A stretch of 64,000 nucleotides of DNA from Streptomyces sp. SAT1 (GCF_001654495.1 NZ_CP015849.1:4129501-4193500), one strand, 5' to 3'; positions 25,661-33,846 are shown, counted from the first letter of the stretch. Made by a program: numbers and translations. The notes: generated by a model not told the origin, from the sequence alone.

Positions 25661-26320
25661 TCACTTCTTGCGGGCGGCGCGGGTGAGAGCGCGGACGACG
25701 GCCTGCTCGTCCTTCCCGAGCAGGTCCTTCTCCAGGCTGTGGTCGTCGGAGCGGGAGAAGAGTTCGCCGCGGGCGACGTCGTCCTTGCCCAGGACCCGCC
25801 CGCACCACTCGCCCGACCCGGCGGTGTGCCCGTCGAACGGTACGGAGGCCCCCTCGCCGAGCACCACCCAGGCGCCCTCCGACCAGCGCAGGGCCAGGAG
25901 GTAGGTGTGGCCGGTCTCCAGGCGGGGGGCGTCCCCGGTGGTCCGCTTGATCCGGGCGCCGCCCGCCCGCAGCACCCGCCAGCCGGGAGCGACCAGCGCG
26001 AAGTCGCCGCCCAGCGCGTGCCGGGGCCGGGCGGCGGACCACAGGCGGCGATCGGTGCGGAAGGTCACCTTGCGGTCGGTCTCGTAGCTCACCGGGCCGC
26101 TCTTGTAGTCCCGCCGCCCGGTGTCCTCCTCGCCGACCGGCGCGGCCACCACGACGTGGTCGGCCTGCGTCACCCAGTCCCGTGCGGTCTGGTCCGGGTA
26201 GGTGTGTTCGGCGGGGCCGCAGCCCATCACCGTGTCCAGCCCGGAAGCGCCGACGAAGACGCCCCCGGCGATACCGGCGAGAGCCACGACGAGCGCGACG
26301 ACCGAGGCCGTCCGTGTCAC
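25661..26320 (-). CDS. Exported or membrane-anchored hypothetical protein
   Basis: A 219-residue protein with an N-terminal hydrophobic segment (TASVVALVVALAGIAGGVFV) acting as signal or anchor. The mature part has a few cysteines (MGCGPAEH, GEWCGRVLG) and strands such as HVVVAAPVGEEDTG and YETDRKVTFRTDRRLW. This is consistent with a small beta-sandwich outside the cell. I do not recognise the family. It diverges from the DoxX gene across about 230 bases, and its short C-terminal tail is strongly basic. Confidence 0.65.
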   Translation of the reverse strand: MTRTASVVALVVALAGIAGGVFVGASGLDTVMGCGPAEHTYPDQTARDWVTQADHVVVAAPVGEEDTGRRDYKSGPVSYETDRKVTFRTDRRLWSAARPRHALGGDFALVAPGWRVLRAGGARIKRTTGDAPRLETGHTYLLALRWSEGAWVVLGEGASVPFDGHTAGSGEWCGRVLGKDDVARGELFSRSDDHSLEKDLLGKDEQAVVRALTRAARKK

Positions 26321-26549
26321 TGCGCACCCCCCGATGCGTCCTCGTGCCGCCCGCGGACGGCATCCCCCAGCAACGGCCGTGGTCGGCGGCCGCAGCCGTC
26401 ATGATCACACGGCCTGTTCCGTCCTGTACATGGGCGACGACGGCGGCCCCGCCGAGCCCCCGCCGGGCCCGCCCCGACATGCGCGATGTCCGCCCGTCCG
26501 GAAACGTGGAGGACGCCCCCTTTCCTGCCCTGCCCCTCCGGAGCTTCCC

Positions 26550-27116
26550 ATGTCCGCGAAGCGCATCCTGAACCGCTCGTCGTCCGCCACGGAGCCGACG
26601 ACCCCCCACCGCACCGCCTCCGCCCGGCCCCGCTCATGGGCCGCCGACTGGGGTCTGCTGCTCCTGAGGCTGACCTTCGGCCTGCTGCTGGCCGGGCACG
26701 GCTCCCAGAAGCTGTTCGGCCTCTTCGGCGGCGGCGGCCTGGCGGCGACCGGCCGCGGCTTCGAGGCGATCGGCTACCGTCCCGGCCGCGTCTACGCCGT
26801 GATCGGCGGCCTCTCCGAACTCCTCGGCGGCCTCGGTCTGGCCCTCGGCCTCCTCACCCCGCTCGCCGCCGCCGCACTGATCGGCGTCATGATCAACGCC
26901 ATGGTCACGGTCACCGGCGCCCACGGCTTCTGGGACACCGACGGCGGCATCGAATACAACATCGCCATCGCCGTCGTGGCCCTGACCGTCGCCGCCACCG
27001 GCCCCGGCCGCCTCGCCGCCGACCGCGTCTTCCCCTGGTCCACCGGCGGCTGGCCCGAAGCAGCCCTGGCGGCGGGGCTCGGGGGAGCGGGGGCGGCGAT
27101 CACTCTGGCCCTGTGA
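26550..27116 (+). CDS. DoxX family membrane protein
   Basis: A 188-residue protein with four membrane segments. The first carries the DoxX signature LLLRLTFGLLLAGHGSQKLFG. It is followed by GLSELLGGLGLALGLLTPL and a segment ending near MVTVTGAHGFW. DoxX proteins are small integral membrane proteins linked to redox and thiol stress; their exact reaction is unclear. The ATG at 26550 has GGAG seven bases upstream. The first 30 residues are polar and Thr/Arg-rich. Confidence 0.87.
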   Translation: MSAKRILNRSSSATEPTTPHRTASARPRSWAADWGLLLLRLTFGLLLAGHGSQKLFGLFGGGGLAATGRGFEAIGYRPGRVYAVIGGLSELLGGLGLALGLLTPLAAAALIGVMINAMVTVTGAHGFWDTDGGIEYNIAIAVVALTVAATGPGRLAADRVFPWSTGGWPEAALAAGLGGAGAAITLAL

Positions 27117-27150
27117 CACCCTCACTCGAACGCGGGGCGGCACAGCTGGA

Positions 27151-27684
27151 CTACCGCTCCGTGTAGCGCAAGAACTGCCAACCCAGTACGGCCAGGGCAA
27201 GTGTCTGTGCGAGGGAGACGATCACCAGTGAGGGCCGGACGGCGGGAGAGCACCAGAAAGCGGCCACGCAAACCATCGGAAGGGCCAAGTACGTGAACAG
27301 GTCCACGATGGTCTGAAGCCGCTTGCGCGTGGTGCGGCCCGCGTCGCCGCGGTGGTAGGTCTCCCAGCCGAACACTGCTCCGCGGGCGCCGCTGAGTTCT
27401 GCCAGCCGCGGGCCCAGCTGGTCGCGGATGTAGCAGCCGACGGCCGAGATCTTCTCGTCGTTGACCAGGTAGGTCCAGCCGAGTACCAGGCAGATCACGG
27501 GCACGGCGAGCAGCAGTCGCGCCTGCCCGCTCTGGACGGTGATCGCCAGTACCGCGGTGGACGCGGCGAGGGTGAAGTAGAGCAGGTTGTCACGGAACCC
27601 TATACGGGTGTTCTGCTCCTCCTTGATGCGGTCGTACTCGGCCAGCAGCAGTCTGCTCTCGGTGACATCCTCTGTGGCGGTCAT
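27151..27684 (-). CDS. Four-TM membrane protein of the accessory operon
   Basis: A 177-residue protein. A polar N-terminal helix (LLLAEYDRIKEEQNTRIGFRD) precedes membrane segments at about 32-51, 56-73, 126-144 and 152-171. The central loop is basic. The layout, a helical cytoplasmic head joined to two 2-TM hairpins, resembles small membrane effectors of the SLATT type, but I cannot prove that membership. It is the last gene of a minus-strand run that includes the nucleosidase and the 660-residue membrane protein. A hairpin at 27732-27768 separates it from them, so it may be expressed at a lower level. Confidence 0.7.
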   Translation of the reverse strand: MTATEDVTESRLLLAEYDRIKEEQNTRIGFRDNLLYFTLAASTAVLAITVQSGQARLLLAVPVICLVLGWTYLVNDEKISAVGCYIRDQLGPRLAELSGARGAVFGWETYHRGDAGRTTRKRLQTIVDLFTYLALPMVCVAAFWCSPAVRPSLVIVSLAQTLALAVLGWQFLRYTER

Positions 27685-27731
27685 GACAATTCGCCATCCC
27701 TAAGCTCGGGTCCCGGCTGAGCTGATGCGCG

Positions 27732-27768
27732 GGCGGGCAGAGCTCCGTCGCTGCGGAACCTGCCCGCC
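27732..27768. terminator. Hairpin between the two membrane-protein genes
   Basis: Nine-base perfect arms GGCGGGCAG (27732-27740) and CTGCCCGCC (27760-27768) enclose 19 bases. It lies after the stop of the 660-residue gene and before the four-TM gene on the same strand. It could attenuate or end the upstream transcript. No T-run follows. Confidence 0.5.
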
Positions 27769-27785
27769 TCGAAGGCTTGGAAGGC

Positions 27786-29768
27786 TCAATCGGCGGCGTC
27801 GAAGGACGGCAGGTTGTTCGGGTTGTTTCGTTCGATCCAACCCTTTCCGTCCGCCGCGATTCCTTCCAAGAGGCGGAAGGTGTGGATGAAACCGGCAGAA
27901 TTCAGATTGATCTCTGCGATCTCCTGGGCGTTCTCGTCCGGTGCCAACTGGTGGGAGTCGGCGTCTTTGACGCGAATGTTCCTGGCCGGCCCGTTGGTGA
28001 GGACGAGTTCCAAGTCGTAACCGACATTGGTCCTTTCCGTTACCTGCACGGAGGACAACGCGTCGAACCGGTAGTTGCTCCGCTGCTCGTTCCCGCCGCG
28101 TCGCCCGTCGGTGAAATCGAATTCGGTACTGACTTCACGAACGCCGTCCTGGGTGACCAGGAAAAGACGGAAGCTGTACCGTGAGTACCGCCAAGGGCCG
28201 CCCTTCACCCGACCTCGCTTGTAGGGGCGTGCGGGCGTCATCAGAATGGTGTGGGTGATCAGGTCGCGCCAGGTGAGCTGGTAGTGGCGGAGTGCTTCGT
28301 CGACGAACAGTGTCTTGTCACAGGTGAGCCAGGTCTCCATCTCCTGCTCACTGGGGCGCGTCGTGTCCAGGAACGACTTCCACTGCTGGTAAGCGACCTG
28401 CCGCGCGGTCAGCCGCTCGTGGTACTCCTGGGTCTCCTCGGCGAACCGGTGCTCTTCGCCCTGGGCCTCCAGCCACGAGGACGCGGCCGCGCGTCCGGAC
28501 CAGACCGCGACGACCACGGCCAGGAGGGTCAGCAGTATCTGCGGTGCGCCGGCATCCGAGATCACTGTCCCGAGCAGGGCCAGGGTCGTGATGCCGAGAG
28601 CGGTGAGAGCTAACACACGCAGGGCCTGCGCCATCGCCGACGTCTGGTTCTGCTGGCGTTGATCGAACAGGGTGCCTGCGGTGTAGCGGTTCCGGGTGTC
28701 CTCGGCGAGATGGCGGATCAGCCAGTGGACCCGGTCCACGCCGACTCGGCTCTCGCGGTAGAGCAGTGCGATCTCGGTGACGAGGCTGTCGCGGATGGGG
28801 GTGGTGTGACGGAGCCATTCGTGCGGGGCGAATCCGTGGGGCACATGGACGCCGAAGTAGTGGTCGAACGAGTGACGGACGCGGTTGGTGAATCCGTCCC
28901 CGGCAGCGGCGGGACCGGCCTGGCCGGGGACGCGGGGCTCAGAGTTCTGGGGCGTCAGCCGATGTTCCTGGTACCGCCGCAGGCGGCCGAAGTGAGCGGC
29001 GGTCAGACCCGCACCGATGGTCACCAGCAATTCGATGACAGCCGCAGCCGGATCCGCGATGAGTGCCAGGACAGAGACGAACACGCCGGCGACGACGAAC
29101 AGCCCGGCCCGGAACGGGATCGTCGCCCGTGCGGCGGCAGCGGTGCTCGGGCGAGGCGGCAGGGCCCGCGGTCCGATGGGGTCGGGTTCGAAATAGGCCC
29201 AGACCCGTTGGGCTCGGTCGTGGCCGAAGCGAGCCGCCTCGGCCCGGTCGCGGTTCTCGGTCCACAGGCTGTCCTTCAGACCTCCGGTGAGTACGAGGTC
29301 GAGGTGATGGAGGATCGCGTCGCGCAGGTGAGATGACAGGGCTCGCAGACGCTCCAGTACGCGCCCCGCCTCACCGTCTGCGGTGCTGAGCATCGCGAGC
29401 AGTTCGAAAGCGACGCGCAGAGCTTCCTTCCACTCTCCCTCGGCATAGGTCCGGACGAGCCCGGAGGCACGGTTCAGCCGCTGGACCTCTTCGGTGCTGA
29501 GGTCGTGGTAGGCGCGCCCGCTGAGCATGGCGAGCACCCAGTGGAAACGAACCTCCGCGTTGTCGTGTCCATGGGCGATCGCGTCGCTGATCATCTCGCG
29601 AGCACGACTCGGTACGCCGTCCTCCAGGAACCGCACACCGACCTTGTACTTCTCCTGAGGTGTCGCATCCGGATGGACGATGGAAACGGTGGAGTTGTGA
29701 ACGACCTCGGCCTGGATCCCGACGACGGAGTCGTATGCGGCCTGCGCGACGCTGCTGACATCGGTCAC
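27786..29768 (-). CDS. Large membrane protein with RHIM-like N-terminal motif
   Basis: A 660-residue protein without a family I can name. Residues 14-31 (SVVGIQAEVVHNSTVSIV) form a short beta-prone motif resembling bacterial amyloid/RHIM-type signalling motifs. A helical repeat-like region follows (36-195). Two membrane hairpins lie at about 221-260 and 383-426, each followed by an amphipathic stretch. The C-terminus after residue 510 is beta-rich and PH-like (VQVTERTNVGYDLELVLTNG). Start GTG 29768 overlaps the nucleosidase stop by four bases (GTGA). Leu386 is encoded by TTA (28611-28613), implying bldA dependence. It is probably a membrane receptor or pore partner for the nucleosidase (inference). 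Confidence 0.75.
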   Translation of the reverse strand: MTDVSSVAQAAYDSVVGIQAEVVHNSTVSIVHPDATPQEKYKVGVRFLEDGVPSRAREMISDAIAHGHDNAEVRFHWVLAMLSGRAYHDLSTEEVQRLNRASGLVRTYAEGEWKEALRVAFELLAMLSTADGEAGRVLERLRALSSHLRDAILHHLDLVLTGGLKDSLWTENRDRAEAARFGHDRAQRVWAYFEPDPIGPRALPPRPSTAAAARATIPFRAGLFVVAGVFVSVLALIADPAAAVIELLVTIGAGLTAAHFGRLRRYQEHRLTPQNSEPRVPGQAGPAAAGDGFTNRVRHSFDHYFGVHVPHGFAPHEWLRHTTPIRDSLVTEIALLYRESRVGVDRVHWLIRHLAEDTRNRYTAGTLFDQRQQNQTSAMAQALRVLALTALGITTLALLGTVISDAGAPQILLTLLAVVVAVWSGRAAASSWLEAQGEEHRFAEETQEYHERLTARQVAYQQWKSFLDTTRPSEQEMETWLTCDKTLFVDEALRHYQLTWRDLITHTILMTPARPYKRGRVKGGPWRYSRYSFRLFLVTQDGVREVSTEFDFTDGRRGGNEQRSNYRFDALSSVQVTERTNVGYDLELVLTNGPARNIRVKDADSHQLAPDENAQEIAEINLNSAGFIHTFRLLEGIAADGKGWIERNNPNNLPSFDAAD

Positions 29769-30928
29769 GACAGGTCACCAGCCGCGATGACCAGTGGGGC
29801 CAGCATGGCCACCAGCTCGGGAACCTCCGCGATCAGACCGCGTAACCGCTTGAGTGCCATGGTGGCCCGCTTGGACGACTCGGACGTGTGCTCCCGGGCC
29901 GCCCGGCGAGCGAAACCCAGCTCCGCCAGTGCTTCTCGGTAGGTGTCGTCATCGAGGGAGCCCTCGGCGTGGTGGTGCTTCAGACGCGTACGTAAGACGT
30001 CCAGCTCTGCGGCCAGGCCCGCGGGACCAGTCACCTTCGGGCCCGCGTTCATCCGGACGCTGCTCCCCGTGACGGAGCCGGCCATGATGCCGATGGTGCT
30101 GTTGTGGGCCATGTTGCTGACGTGTTCTTTGGGGTTGTCGGCCGCGTGGGCCCTGTTTGTCTCGGACACGGCGATCTGCTCCTGTTCTTCCACGAGTTCC
30201 ACGGCCAGCCGTATGGCGAACGCCGCCGCGTTCGCTGCGGCACGTGGTTGCCAGTCACGGTCGTTCGCGCTGCTCTTCGTGCCGTCCGCCCGGTCGCTGA
30301 TCCCGCGGATGATGGCCACGGCTGCCCCGTTGAGGTGTCCGGCCTGCGCCACGCCGGCGGCCTCCATCTCGATGGCGAGCGCGTCGTTGTAGTGCTGGCG
30401 GATCCACTGCGCCTCGGCGGAGATCTTCGAGTTCTGCACGACCTCGCCGGCGGCGATCGCTCCGAAGCGCACCTGCGGCGCGTGCCGTTGGCCGGGCACG
30501 GCGTCAGCCCAGTCGTTCACGCGGGCCAGGTGCGCGCCGAGCTGACTGATACCGTGCGCCGCCTCCCACGTCCGCGGGCGGGCCTTGAGTCCGTCGTCCT
30601 CGCTGGTCCCGCCGTGGTAGGCGTATACGTGTGTCGCCATCACCACGTCGCCCAGCCTGGCGGTCTCCCACAGGGCGCCGGCGACACCGACGAACAGCAC
30701 GGCCACCGGCGAGAACTCCTGGATCGCGCGCTCGGCGATCACAGCGGCGGAGTGGTTTCCTTTGTTCGTCAGGCCGAGCGCGACCCGACACGAAGTGCCC
30801 TGGACGGTTCCCACCTCGAACCGTGTCCCACGCTCATGCCGGTGTATCCGCGGACCGGACAGTCTCCGGCGCACGGCCTGATACTCGAGATTGAGGGCGG
30901 TGAGGACCACCACCAGGTCTTTCGCCAT
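29765..30928 (-). CDS. Nucleosidase/phosphorylase (PNP_UDP_1 fold) with RHIM-like motif and helical tail
   Basis: A 387-residue protein. Residues 1-245 form a nucleoside phosphorylase/MTA-nucleosidase-like domain: VLTALNLEYQAV with E15, the ribose/phosphate loop LFVGVAGAL, IEMEAAGVA with E189, and IIRGISDRAD with catalytic-type D212. Residues 275-294 (HNSTIGIMAGSVTGSSVRMN) form a motif resembling the one in the neighbouring membrane protein. Residues 302-387 are helical. This is not the layout of housekeeping MTA/SAH nucleosidase. The same fold serves as an ATP-cleaving effector in some phage defence systems. Two TTA codons (Leu312, Leu362) occur. The ATG follows the Nudix gene stop with no gap. 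Confidence 0.82.
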   Translation of the reverse strand: MAKDLVVVLTALNLEYQAVRRRLSGPRIHRHERGTRFEVGTVQGTSCRVALGLTNKGNHSAAVIAERAIQEFSPVAVLFVGVAGALWETARLGDVVMATHVYAYHGGTSEDDGLKARPRTWEAAHGISQLGAHLARVNDWADAVPGQRHAPQVRFGAIAAGEVVQNSKISAEAQWIRQHYNDALAIEMEAAGVAQAGHLNGAAVAIIRGISDRADGTKSSANDRDWQPRAAANAAAFAIRLAVELVEEQEQIAVSETNRAHAADNPKEHVSNMAHNSTIGIMAGSVTGSSVRMNAGPKVTGPAGLAAELDVLRTRLKHHHAEGSLDDDTYREALAELGFARRAAREHTSESSKRATMALKRLRGLIAEVPELVAMLAPLVIAAGDLS

Positions 30929-31672
30929 CTATTCCTCTTCCTCTCTCGTTCCCTTGTCCGTCATGGTCGGCACGGGTCGGATCAGTGGCGGGAACAGCAC
31001 CGCCTTCGGTCCGGCCCGGTAGAGGCGCGCGGGCCGGCCTCCCGTGGTCCTGCGTCCGGAACCGGCGGGCACGATGAACCCCTTGGCGGCCTGGACTTTC
31101 CGGTAGAAATTACGGGTGTCGAGTTCGGTTCCCCAAACCGCCTCGTACACCTGTTGCAGCTCCGCTATGGTGAAGAGTTCTCCGCAGAATGCCGTGGCCA
31201 ACGCCGAGAATTCGAGCTTTGTTCGCGCGAGTTCGATCCCGTCCGTCACGATCCGGCGGTGATCGAAGGCTAGTTCCAGCTCACCTGACAGGATGGTCTC
31301 CGCAGGGACCCATGCGGCGTCGGAGGCATCCGTTCCCGCAACCGGTTCGGGGAGTCCGGGCGCGATCGCCAAGTGGGCCACGGAAACGACTCGGCCTCGT
31401 GGGTCACGGCCTACGTCCCCGTAGATGCCCATCTGTTCAAGATGTACGCACCCGGCGACCAGAGCGGTTTCCTCACTCAACTCGCGGTGGGCAGCGCCAA
31501 GGATCTCCTCACCGGCGTGACTGAGGAAACCACCGGGCAGCGCCGGTGTGCCCTGAAAAGGATCTTCACCCCGCTCCACGAGCAGGATGCACAGTTGCCC
31601 TTCGCGCAAGGTCAGGATCACGAGGTCGACCGTCAAGAGCACGGGTGTGGGTGACCACACGTCAGCTTGCAT
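30929..31672 (-). CDS. Nudix-domain regulator with C-terminal winged helix (NrtR-like)
   Basis: A 247-residue protein. The Nudix domain spans about residues 8-145, and its box (GGFLSHAGEEILGAAHREL then SEETAL) is slightly degenerate: one extra residue before the first Glu and Ala70 where Gly is usual. Residues about 155-240 form a winged helix (FTIAELQQVYEAVWG, RNFYRKVQAAKGFI, GRPARLYRA). This is the NrtR/NudR layout, where the Nudix fold senses ADP-ribose-like ligands and the wing binds DNA. It is first in an operon with the nucleosidase and membrane protein. Nested palindromes 27-43 bases upstream are candidate operators. ATG 31672 has a weak ribosome site. Confidence 0.85.
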   Translation of the reverse strand: MQADVWSPTPVLLTVDLVILTLREGQLCILLVERGEDPFQGTPALPGGFLSHAGEEILGAAHRELSEETALVAGCVHLEQMGIYGDVGRDPRGRVVSVAHLAIAPGLPEPVAGTDASDAAWVPAETILSGELELAFDHRRIVTDGIELARTKLEFSALATAFCGELFTIAELQQVYEAVWGTELDTRNFYRKVQAAKGFIVPAGSGRRTTGGRPARLYRAGPKAVLFPPLIRPVPTMTDKGTREEEE

Positions 31673-31698
31673 GCCGCTTACGGTACTTGGGTTCCTGT

Positions 31699-31715
31699 CA
31701 CTTGCACAAGAAGTG
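31699..31715. promoter_or_regulatory. Nested palindrome upstream of the Nudix-regulator operon
   Basis: CACTT (31699-31703) and AAGTG (31711-31715) enclose GCACAAG, and CTTG-CA-CAAG (31701-31710) is nested within. It is centred about 35 bases before the operon start. On the minus strand the weak pair TTGTGC/TACCGT could be its promoter. Autoregulation by the winged-helix protein is a reasonable guess. Confidence 0.45.
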
Positions 31716-32216
31716 GGTTGCGGCGGGCTCGGGCGAAGCGGGACGGCGATCGTGTCGACGCCGGGGGCACCCTGGCGCGGTCGACGGTTGCTCACCTGCG
31801 GCGGATCGAGGCGGTACTGCAGGTGGTCTCACCCGTGAGCTGCGGAACCTTGCCGCTCCGGGCTCTCCTGCGGCAGACTGGTGACCAGGTCCGGCATGTC
31901 CGGGCGCGGAAGAAGCATCGAGACACTGGTTCGGGAAGCATCCGAGAATTGATGCCGTGGTTTATTGGGAAGGTTAAGCCTACGTTGTTCTACAACAACT
32001 AGGTAAATGTAGGAGCCTGCCCAAAAATCCTCAGAATTCCTCTCCTTCTCCCAGGCTCCGTAATTCCAATTCAGTAGCAATAGGCCGATCCCGGGCTGAG
32101 CGAGTTTCGCGTCACAGCCGGGGTCCCCTCGGTATGCCCGGCCCCATGCCCCCAGCCCCGACTGGTTCGTCAGGACAGGGGGCCCATGCACTGCCCTCTG
32201 CCGGAAAGGCGCGGCA
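31716..32216. other. Gene-free, AT-richer intergenic stretch
   Basis: About 500 bases with no convincing gene on either strand. The stretch 31920-32100 is markedly lower in GC than its surroundings and contains an inverted repeat. Open frames across it have no family features and no good ribosome sites. The composition suggests acquired or decayed sequence at the edge of the accessory patch. Confidence 0.5.
31984..31999. promoter_or_regulatory. Inverted repeat GTTGTT-ctac-AACAAC
   Basis: Perfect six-base arms with a four-base spacer in the AT-rich gap. It is an operator-like palindrome about 220 bases upstream of the small membrane protein gene. No regulator can be assigned. Confidence 0.4.
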
Positions 32217-32567
32217 GTGCGCATGACCCTGGTTTCTCTCCCCGCCCTGGCCTCCGGAGCAACAGGACTGCGTGACCTGCTGGTGGGAGCGCCTTGGTGG
32301 GCCGCGTCGGCGGGCGTCGCCCTCACCGTTCTCGTGCCACCGGTCGTCGCCCAGGCGCGGGCCTGGCATCGGGACAGGGCCGAACGCGAATTCCAGGACG
32401 CCTTCGTTCAGTTCGTCAAGGAACTGCCTGATCCACAGCAAAGGGTCCGGGCGATGATCGAATACCGGAGAGCAGAACCACAGTCTTCTTTGGGCGGCGC
32501 CGAGGCCACCGGCCAGGCGCCTTCTCCAGGTTCCGCGCAGAATTCGGCAGACCCGCAAGGACCCTGA
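32217..32567 (+). CDS. Small single-pass membrane protein
   Basis: A 116-residue protein. One membrane segment at about residues 25-46 (WWAASAGVALTVLVPPVVAQ) is followed by a cytoplasmic helix with DRAEREFQDAFVQFVKELPDP and a polar tail. GTG 32217 has GGAAAGG seven bases upstream. I do not recognise the family. Composition and codon use look like a real gene. It lies between the accessory operon and the hemL block, and its role is unknown. Confidence 0.6.
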   Translation: MRMTLVSLPALASGATGLRDLLVGAPWWAASAGVALTVLVPPVVAQARAWHRDRAEREFQDAFVQFVKELPDPQQRVRAMIEYRRAEPQSSLGGAEATGQAPSPGSAQNSADPQGP

Positions 32568-32627
32568 CGCGCACAGCAATGGAGGAGGCGGCGACCTGCC
32601 GCCCCCGAGTCCGTCACATCCCCCGCC

Positions 32628-33059
32628 TCAGGGCCACACCAGGCAATAGGCCTGATGCCCCGCCTCATGCAGCCGGTGGCTGAAGTCCTGCCACTCGTGG
32701 AGCAACTGGTACACGTTGAACGCGTCGCGCGGGCCGCCGCGGTCCGGGACCGTGGACCAGATGAAGGCGGCGGCGCCGACCGCTTCCTCGCCGATGTCGC
32801 GGAGGGGGTCGACGACGGTCATGGGGAGTCTGACGACGGCGTAGTCGGGGTGGAGGACGACGAGTTCGAGGGGCGGGACCCGATGCAGGGGGACGCCCTC
32901 GATGCCGGTGAGGACCATCGCGGCCATGGTCTCCGGCTTGATCTTGGTGAACATGCCGTTCATGCCCAGCTCGTCGCCGCCCAGTTCCTCGGGGCGCATG
33001 GAGATCGGGACGCGGGCCGCGGTCGCGCCGTCGGGGGCGCCGAAGTACTTGTACGTCAC
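32628..33059 (-). CDS. Conserved hypothetical protein next to hemL
   Basis: A 143-residue protein beginning MTYKYFGAPDGATAARVPIS. It contains MRPEELGGDELGMNGMFTKIKPE and a C-terminal segment DAFNVYQLLHEWQDFSHRLHEAGHQ. I recall a close relative in the same position beside hemL in Streptomyces, without an assigned function. No membrane segment or signal is visible. I chose GTG 33059 because the conserved sequence begins there; in-frame GTG 33065 is two codons upstream. Confidence 0.75.
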   Translation of the reverse strand: MTYKYFGAPDGATAARVPISMRPEELGGDELGMNGMFTKIKPETMAAMVLTGIEGVPLHRVPPLELVVLHPDYAVVRLPMTVVDPLRDIGEEAVGAAAFIWSTVPDRGGPRDAFNVYQLLHEWQDFSHRLHEAGHQAYCLVWP

Positions 33060-33846
33060 CCCCACCCGACCACCATTCCTGCTCCCCGCCCGCAGGCGAT
33101 CGGCCCGGCGTCCCGCCCGGTCGTCGGTCCGCCGGTCGGAGCGCTCGGATTCGCCGGGCGCGCCCTGCGCCTGACGTGCTTCGGCGGTCTCCTCCGCTTC
33201 GCGCCGGTGCCTTCCCCGCCGGGCACGCCGAGGACCCAGGTCGTCAGTCCCCTCGCCCAGTCCGCCACCGCGATGCATATCTCCACCCGACTGCTTTTCT
33301 AGGACGCGTGGCCCCGGCCGCGCAACCCGATCATCGTGTCAGTGACCTCCCCCACGGCCGCACGCCGAAACGTACGCCGAAACATCTCGCCGCGGGATCT
33401 TCGTGGCCGTCGGCACGACCCTGCCACGACTCTTCCTCCTGTCCGTCCGCCCGCACGCATCCGTCCCTGTGTCTGTGCGTACGTACGAGGAGGCCAGTTT
33501 CTCAGATGGGCCGGGCCTGAGCCGCTTCTTCGGCCACTGCCACGGCCACCGATACCGATACGGGATCCGCCCGCGCGCGGGGGCCGGGAGCGGACCGGGA
33601 GCGCCACCCCGCTCCGCTCCCGGCCCCCGCGCCCCCTGGCCTACCCTGAACAGGTCACCGGAGTGGTCACCGAACAGGTCGGCGAACAGGTCACCGGGCC
33701 GGTGGCCGGACAGGACACGCCCGCCGGACCGCTGATCGGACCGCGGCCGTCCGCCCGAGCGCCGGAAGCCCGGACGCCGGACGGCCGGCCCCCCGAGGGA
33801 CCGACCCAGCGCCGGGAGAACCGAGAAATCGGAGAAGTCGCAGGCC
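33060..33846. other. Long gene-free region upstream of hemL
   Basis: About 790 bases lie between divergent genes without a supported gene. Frames on both strands translate to Arg/Pro/Ser-rich low-complexity sequence with no family features. The only clear structure is a set of GAACAGGTC repeats at 33648-33692. The region is large for a hemL promoter and may hold several promoters or decayed sequence. Confidence 0.6.
33648..33692 (+). repeat. Three GAACAGGTC direct repeats upstream of hemL
   Basis: GAACAGGTC starts at 33648, 33672 and 33684, spaced 24 and 12 bases. The first and third copies extend to GAACAGGTCACCGG. A -10-like TACCCT abuts the first copy (33642-33647). Equal-phase spacing suggests a regulator array or a slippage product. 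Confidence 0.6.

Noticed and set aside
30104..31273. Long forward frame opposite the nucleosidase and Nudix genes
   Set aside because: The minus strand carries clear Nudix, winged-helix and nucleosidase motifs with overlapping junctions; the forward frame has none.
31829..32326. 165-codon reverse frame in the AT-richer gap
   Set aside because: No family features, runs over the start of the more convincing forward gene at 32217, and has no good ribosome site.
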